The notes under the pieces: model-generated
The model's input: the letters and a program-made list of their open reading frames with translations, nothing else
The model's database searches: none
Told to the model about the DNA's origin: nothing
In this document: piece after piece, positions 59,651 through 64,000 of the stretch
Position numbering within the stretch: the stretch's first letter is position 1
Layout: each line of letters opens with the position of its first letter
Origin: Burhinus oedicnemus
Lineage: Eukaryota > Chordata > Aves > Charadriiformes > Burhinidae
NCBI GenBank assembly: GCA_008921705.1
Contig: VFFE01007125.1
Span: 1,126,907-1,190,906, forward strand
Direction: 5' to 3'
DNA: 64,000 bases
Made by a program: the position numbers and the translations under genes

Positions 59651-62200
59651 GTGTGCATCTCACCACCCCTGGTGTTTCAAGCTATATTATCTAAGCGGAA
59701 AAGCGAACACCTTCCCAGTCGCTTCACCACCAAGGAGCAAGCATTGCAAGACCTGCTGTTTCTCACTTTGCCTCGAGTTTGCTGGGTTACTGGATTCTCT
59801 CCCTCCCGCTCTTTGTTCCTCATCTTGTTAGCCAGGCTCCAGACTCATGGCTCTTCTCCAGAGCCTGGAACGCTCTTTCTCTGCCAGGTCCCCTTCTTTT
59901 TGCAATCCTTTAATTATCATTTCAGGAGCATAATCACCCAGGGAGAGAGAGCAAGCAGGAGGGAGAGATGGAGTGAGCAGAAACGCGAGTTCCCCCGTAC
60001 GTTTTCCCCTAGAAGCGCAGAAGAGGAATGCTGTGGCTCTATAGGTTGGCTCCTGCAATTAGCGCAGCCTGTGTAATTAGACCAAGATAGATGGTGCTGG
60101 CAAGGAAACACCTCATCAGTCTAATTTCAAACTGTTATAAAACCAGTGAATGGAAAACGGAGAGCGTCCATTTGTTTCCAATTGAGAAAAGTGCAGGGTT
60201 AAGGTTGCTCTGCAGCTCCACCTCTTGCACACACACGCGCGCTCACACGTGGCTAAATGAAACCAGAAGGGAGCGGTGAATATACGGCAGTGACAAATCC
60301 TTTGCCTTCTCAGGACACAGAGATACTGAGGATTCAGGGCGTAGTGTCAAAACTCAAATCAAAACTTTCTTTGCCACACCCCTTGTTCATTTGGCTCTGC
60401 TCTTCGTTTATTTACTTATTTCCCTGCTCCGCATCTCCTCCTGATTAGCTTTTCCAAAGGAGGTTGAGCTCCCCCGTGCTGGCCAATTTTGCACGCTCTT
60501 TTTACTCCAGAGAGTTTACAGTCTGAATGGTGAAGGAAAGTGCCCATGGTCATCCCATGAGTCTGTCAGAGGAGAGAAGAGATTCTGGTTGCTAGCTGTT
60601 CTCCTGAGCTGCAGGTCTACACTGTACTTGTCTTCCTCTGATCCATTGATCTGCCTTCTTTTAATTCATCTCTTTCCCAGCTTTATGGTGTTTCTCCCTT
60701 CTTCTAGTGCTCCTCGTCATCGCTAACCTCTCCTCTCCCACCAAGCTTTTCCTTTCCACCCTTCTTCTGTCCCCAGGTACATCAGGGGCTGAACAGTCTC
60801 TTACACTGCCTGGGCGCGCTGCTCCATTCATCTCCTGTGATGGGATGAGGGTGGCTGTCTCTGCGACTCGTGCATGGCTCGGGATGGGTGGGGCTGAAAA
60901 TTATGGGTGCCAAAATTAGTTTTCCCCCTGCCCCGGCTTTCCCCAGAAAACAACGCAGTGATTGTCTCAGCTTTGATTTTTCTCCTGGGTAGACCTCAGA
61001 CCCCTGTACTGACTAAGACTCACGCATGCCAGGGCCAAAGGCTCTGAGGTTGTGTGGTTCAAGTGAGTCGTTGCCCTTTAAAGCACAGGAATCAGCTTTG
61101 CACTGAAATGCCTCCAGGCTCAGCAGGACATCTTCCCAGAATCGGGCGAGACACTTGGTGTCCTGTGCCGGCACTGAGGAACCGTATGCAGCCTTTTGGA
61201 ACAAAATCCCACCCGGACAGCACGCTCATCTTTAGGTTTTGTTGCAAACTCCAAACTCCCTCCAGGTCCAAGTTCACTTGCCAAGTTCACTTAACCTTTT
61301 GTGCTCACCAGGAGACAACGTGTGGGAGGGCAGGGAATGGGTAGCATCTTTTTAAATAGCTCGTAGCTATGGCGCTCGCCACCTTCTCTTTTAGAAGCCC
61401 CTGGAGAACAGTGTGGAAAAGCAGCGTGCGTGTCTGGGCCTGGTGGGTCGGTGCAAAGGGAGCAGGCAAGTCTGTTTGGGACCCAGATGAGTCTGTGCAG
61501 TTGCTTCATGTTATTTCTGTAATGGGAAAAGCAAAAAACCAAATGGGTGGATGCCATTCGGTGTCTCCTTGAGGATTCCTCCCTAATCCAGGCAAGACAT
61601 GAGCTCATGATCTCCAGGCTAGTTCCCTTACTCCAGGAGTGACAGACTGAACTGCATGCCCAGAAGGTCTGTCTGGGGATGCTTTTGTCTGTGTTTTTCT
61701 AGAAGCTATTGACTTTGAACCCAAATACCAGCAGAAAGCCCAAAGATGAAGAGGAAAGTTCACACTTGCCCTTGGGGAGAAAATCATCAGGATTCAAATA
61801 GGATTAGTTCAGTTGCCCCATTGTTGGGAATAGGTGGGATCATTTTGCCACAGCACTAGTCAGGAACACATAAATAATGATCCATAGATAACTGCTGTCC
61901 ATTCTGAAGGCAGAGAGGAGGGTAAGAGATCATCAGTTTATTTTCAGCTGAGAATTTCTGGAATGAAAATTGCACGGGTTCTGGGTTTTGCTAGCACATA
62001 TTATTGCGTACATATAAACCCACACTCAGGCTGTGCAGTCCTCAGGGCACTGTCTTCACTGCGAAAAAGCTGAACAAGTTGTTGGTTAGCAAGGACACCC
62101 ATTAGTGGGAGACATGCTTAAGAGCATGTTTTTTTGAGGGCGGTTTATGACCAGATGGCATCCATGGCCATCGGATTGCTGTCCTTCTTGACAAGGGACC
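59651..62200. other. Unique sequence with a conserved-looking block
   Basis: No exon was recognised. The block 60050-60190 is a candidate conserved element. A short CA/CG alternating tract lies at 60228-60248, and a 13-bp direct repeat (CCAAGTTCACTTG/A) near 61265-61290. Confidence 0.5.
60050..60190. promoter_or_regulatory. Candidate conserved non-coding element
   Basis: It contains GCAATTAGCGCAGCC, GTGTAATTAGACCAAG, CATCAGTCTAATTTC and CCAATTGAG within 140 bp of otherwise complex DNA, and follows a TTTAATTATCATTTC block at 59908. Homeodomain-type words are concentrated here. The call is inference only. Confidence 0.3.
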
Positions 62201-62463
62201 GCATCTCCCCAGAGTCTTCTCTTCTCCAGGCTGAACAACCCCAACTGTCTCATGGACCTGTTGGAGCGGGTCCAGAGGAAGCCACAAAGATGATCAGAGG
62301 GTTAGAGCACCTCTGCTATGAGGACAGGCTGAGAGAGTTGGGGTTGTTCAGCCTGGAGAAGAGAAGGCTCCAGGGAGACCTTAAAGCAGCCTTCCAGTAT
62401 CTGAAGGGCACCTACAGGAAATCTGGAGAGGGCCTTTTTACAAGCGCATGTAGTGATAGGTAA
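62134..62463 (+). pseudogene. CR1 ORF2 C-terminal remnant, broken
   Basis: From about 62254 the frame reads the CR1 C-terminal region ([20 protein letters not shown], followed by the [19 protein letters not shown] segment) and stops shortly after a DR pair at 62461. The codons before 62254 come from the inverted piece and flanking DNA and are not part of the gene. Catalytic motifs are missing because of truncation. Confidence 0.75.
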
Positions 62464-62700
62464 TGGCTTCAAACTGGAAGAGGGGAGATTTAGGTTAGAT
62501 ATCAGGAAGAAGGGTGGTGAGGCACTGGTACAGGTTACACAGAGAACTTGTGGATGCCCCATTCCTGGAGGTGTTAACGGCAAGTTGGACGGTGCTTTGA
62601 GCAACCTGGTCTAGTGGGAGGTGTCCCTGCCCATGGCAGGGGGACTGGAATGAGATGAGCTTTAAGGTCCCTTCCAACCTAAACCATTCTGTGATTCTAT
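62201..62700 (+). mobile_element. CR1 LINE with an inverted 5' segment
   Basis: The main part (62254-62700) is a plus-strand CR1 from the late ORF2 region (GACCTGTTGGAGCGGGTCC) to the 3' end with AACCATTCTGTGATTCTAT. Immediately upstream, 62201-62252 is CR1 in the opposite orientation. It is the reverse complement of 62330-62381 with about six mismatches, leaving a 77-bp loop. The ORF2 remnant is broken by a TAA at about 62461. Either a 5' inversion formed during integration or two CR1 pieces landed head to head. Confidence 0.88.
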
Positions 62701-64000
62701 AATCATTTTGTCCTCCAGCTGGCCAGCCTTCTAAACTGGGAGACAGCAAAGAATGCCAGTGGTGTTTTACTAAGGTAGGCTATTTGTAGACATGAAGACA
62801 CTCTCCCCCGCAATGTGAAGAGACCTAAGGAAAGATCTAGTCAGCTGAGCTTTTCTCAGTAGTCAATGTAGGCTCCTGCAACAAGAGTCGTGATTTAGGA
62901 TGGGCTGAATCATCCTCCAGAGCCCATCCCTTGCCTTTCCTGGTGGATGGTGGCTGCCACAAAACTCTGCTCCTAATTTAGGTGCTGTAGTAGGTACGGT
63001 TAGTTGAGAGGCGCCTGAGTTGTGGCAATGGTGTTTTTAAAAGGAAACATAAACCCTACATCTCGATGGCTTGTCATTAAAGTTACACACAAGAGAAAAG
63101 ACCCAATTTACTCAGGAGAATTATGTTCCCCACCAGTAAATCCTTACTGGCTCCTCAAGGTATTGCATCACTTTTTCTCAGCTCCTGAGCCGTGTGCTGC
63201 ACAGCATGGTCCCAGATTTCCCACACACATCCACAGCATCCACATGACATCAGTCTTCTGCCATTTCAAATTGTTCAGAAAGCCTTACAAAGTGCCTCAG
63301 TTGAAAGTATTTCTTGCAGCACAAGGACCTACTCATTAGCATGGTGCATGCTAAATAGATGGGCTGAGACCATCAGGAGCGGTGATCTCCTGGCCATGGT
63401 CCTCTTCTGGGGTGTCAAGAGAAGCCTAAATCTTTCAGCGTGGATTGAATCGCTATTACATTTGATGTGGGGAGGCAAAGTGCTCTTGGACCAATGCCTA
63501 AAGTGAATGGTGTTGCTATCAATTTTCCTTCTCAGTTCCCACTGAAAAGGATAAGGTAGCACCAGAGGGTGGGTGAAGGGGCGGGGGGAGATAAGTGGGA
63601 CAGGAAACATGTCCATCCTCCGCTCAGGTACCGTGCAAACATAATGAGATCCTGAGCAAACGTTCACCAGGCACCTCCTGTGTCTCTGGAAACCTGAGAC
63701 GCGTCCTCTCCTGCATGAGGAGTAAAAGCTGTTCCGTTTTGATTTCATCCCTCCTCCATCTGCTTTACTAAGTTTGGCCCTGCTCATAACTAAAGACATT
63801 TGGCTTCTGTCTCGGGCTGTCGACCGTGTTGATAGAAGTGGTTTCCTGTTGCAGGTCTTTGTTTTTGAGTGACCAGCTTTCCAGATGGCAGAGGCCACAT
63901 TTCCCCTTCTCTCCTTCCGAGGCCTGTTTCCCTTCTTGTTACCTGCCAATTAGGACTCATTGCCCACTGGGGAGAGCTGCTTTGGGAGTTAGGAGACTGT
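62701..64000. other. Unique sequence to the window end
   Basis: Nothing recognisable was found. A 206-codon minus-strand open frame (63329-63949) is Arg/Lys/Ser-rich, shows no motif and has no supporting splice or promoter context. Confidence 0.5.

Noticed and set aside
63329..63949. 206-codon minus-strand open frame at the window end
   Set aside because: Basic, low-complexity composition without domain or gene context.
1..64000. CRISPR arrays, prophage or bacterial operons
   Set aside because: No regularly spaced direct repeats, no ribosome-binding-site/ORF organisation and no bacterial gene families were seen. The CR1 and LTR content is avian.

Overview
This window looks like non-coding DNA from a bird nuclear genome. 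The evidence is a set of CR1 LINE copies of at least three ages, all broken or truncated, plus two long terminal repeats (LTRs) of types I remember as common in avian genomes. I recognise no host protein-coding exon, rRNA, tRNA, CRISPR array or bacterial gene. The species cannot be named from this sequence. The many short open frames are scattered on both strands without family motifs and look like chance.

Layout: 1-18.7 kb is mostly AT-rich unique sequence. It holds three old, eroded CR1 fragments (about 5.95, 10.8 and 16.9 kb), poly(A) and AT-rich simple repeats, a G-quadruplex-type polypurine tract (10.05 kb), and two adjacent palindromes at 15.0 kb. A young CR1 on the minus strand lies at 18.74-19.48 kb. 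The stretch 24.4-31 kb is GC-rich. It contains a 20-N assembly gap (25.1 kb), a CpG-island-like zone (26.5-27.8 kb) and a compound trinucleotide microsatellite (28.36-28.53 kb). An endogenous retrovirus LTR on the minus strand occupies 31,836-32,424.

From 32.5 to 46.2 kb the DNA is unique apart from one short CR1 tail at 38.1 kb. At 46.24-47.39 kb lies the best preserved CR1, which keeps the reverse-transcriptase catalytic core with one premature stop. Just after it, a 1.1-kb LTR with a perfect 5-bp target duplication sits inside an older CR1 (47.56-48.97 kb). The rest is unique DNA with CR1 fragments at 53.6, 58.6 and 62.2 kb, the last with an inverted 5' piece, and a possible ancient MIR SINE at 59.5 kb.

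No genes here work together as a pathway. The biology is that of a repeat-bearing intergenic or intronic stretch, with several AT-rich, homeodomain/SOX-site-like blocks that could be regulatory. I did not find an undescribed multi-gene system. The most informative structures are the nested LTR-in-CR1, the LTR's internal ~47-bp repeat array, the twin palindromes, and the CR1 with a 5' inversion.
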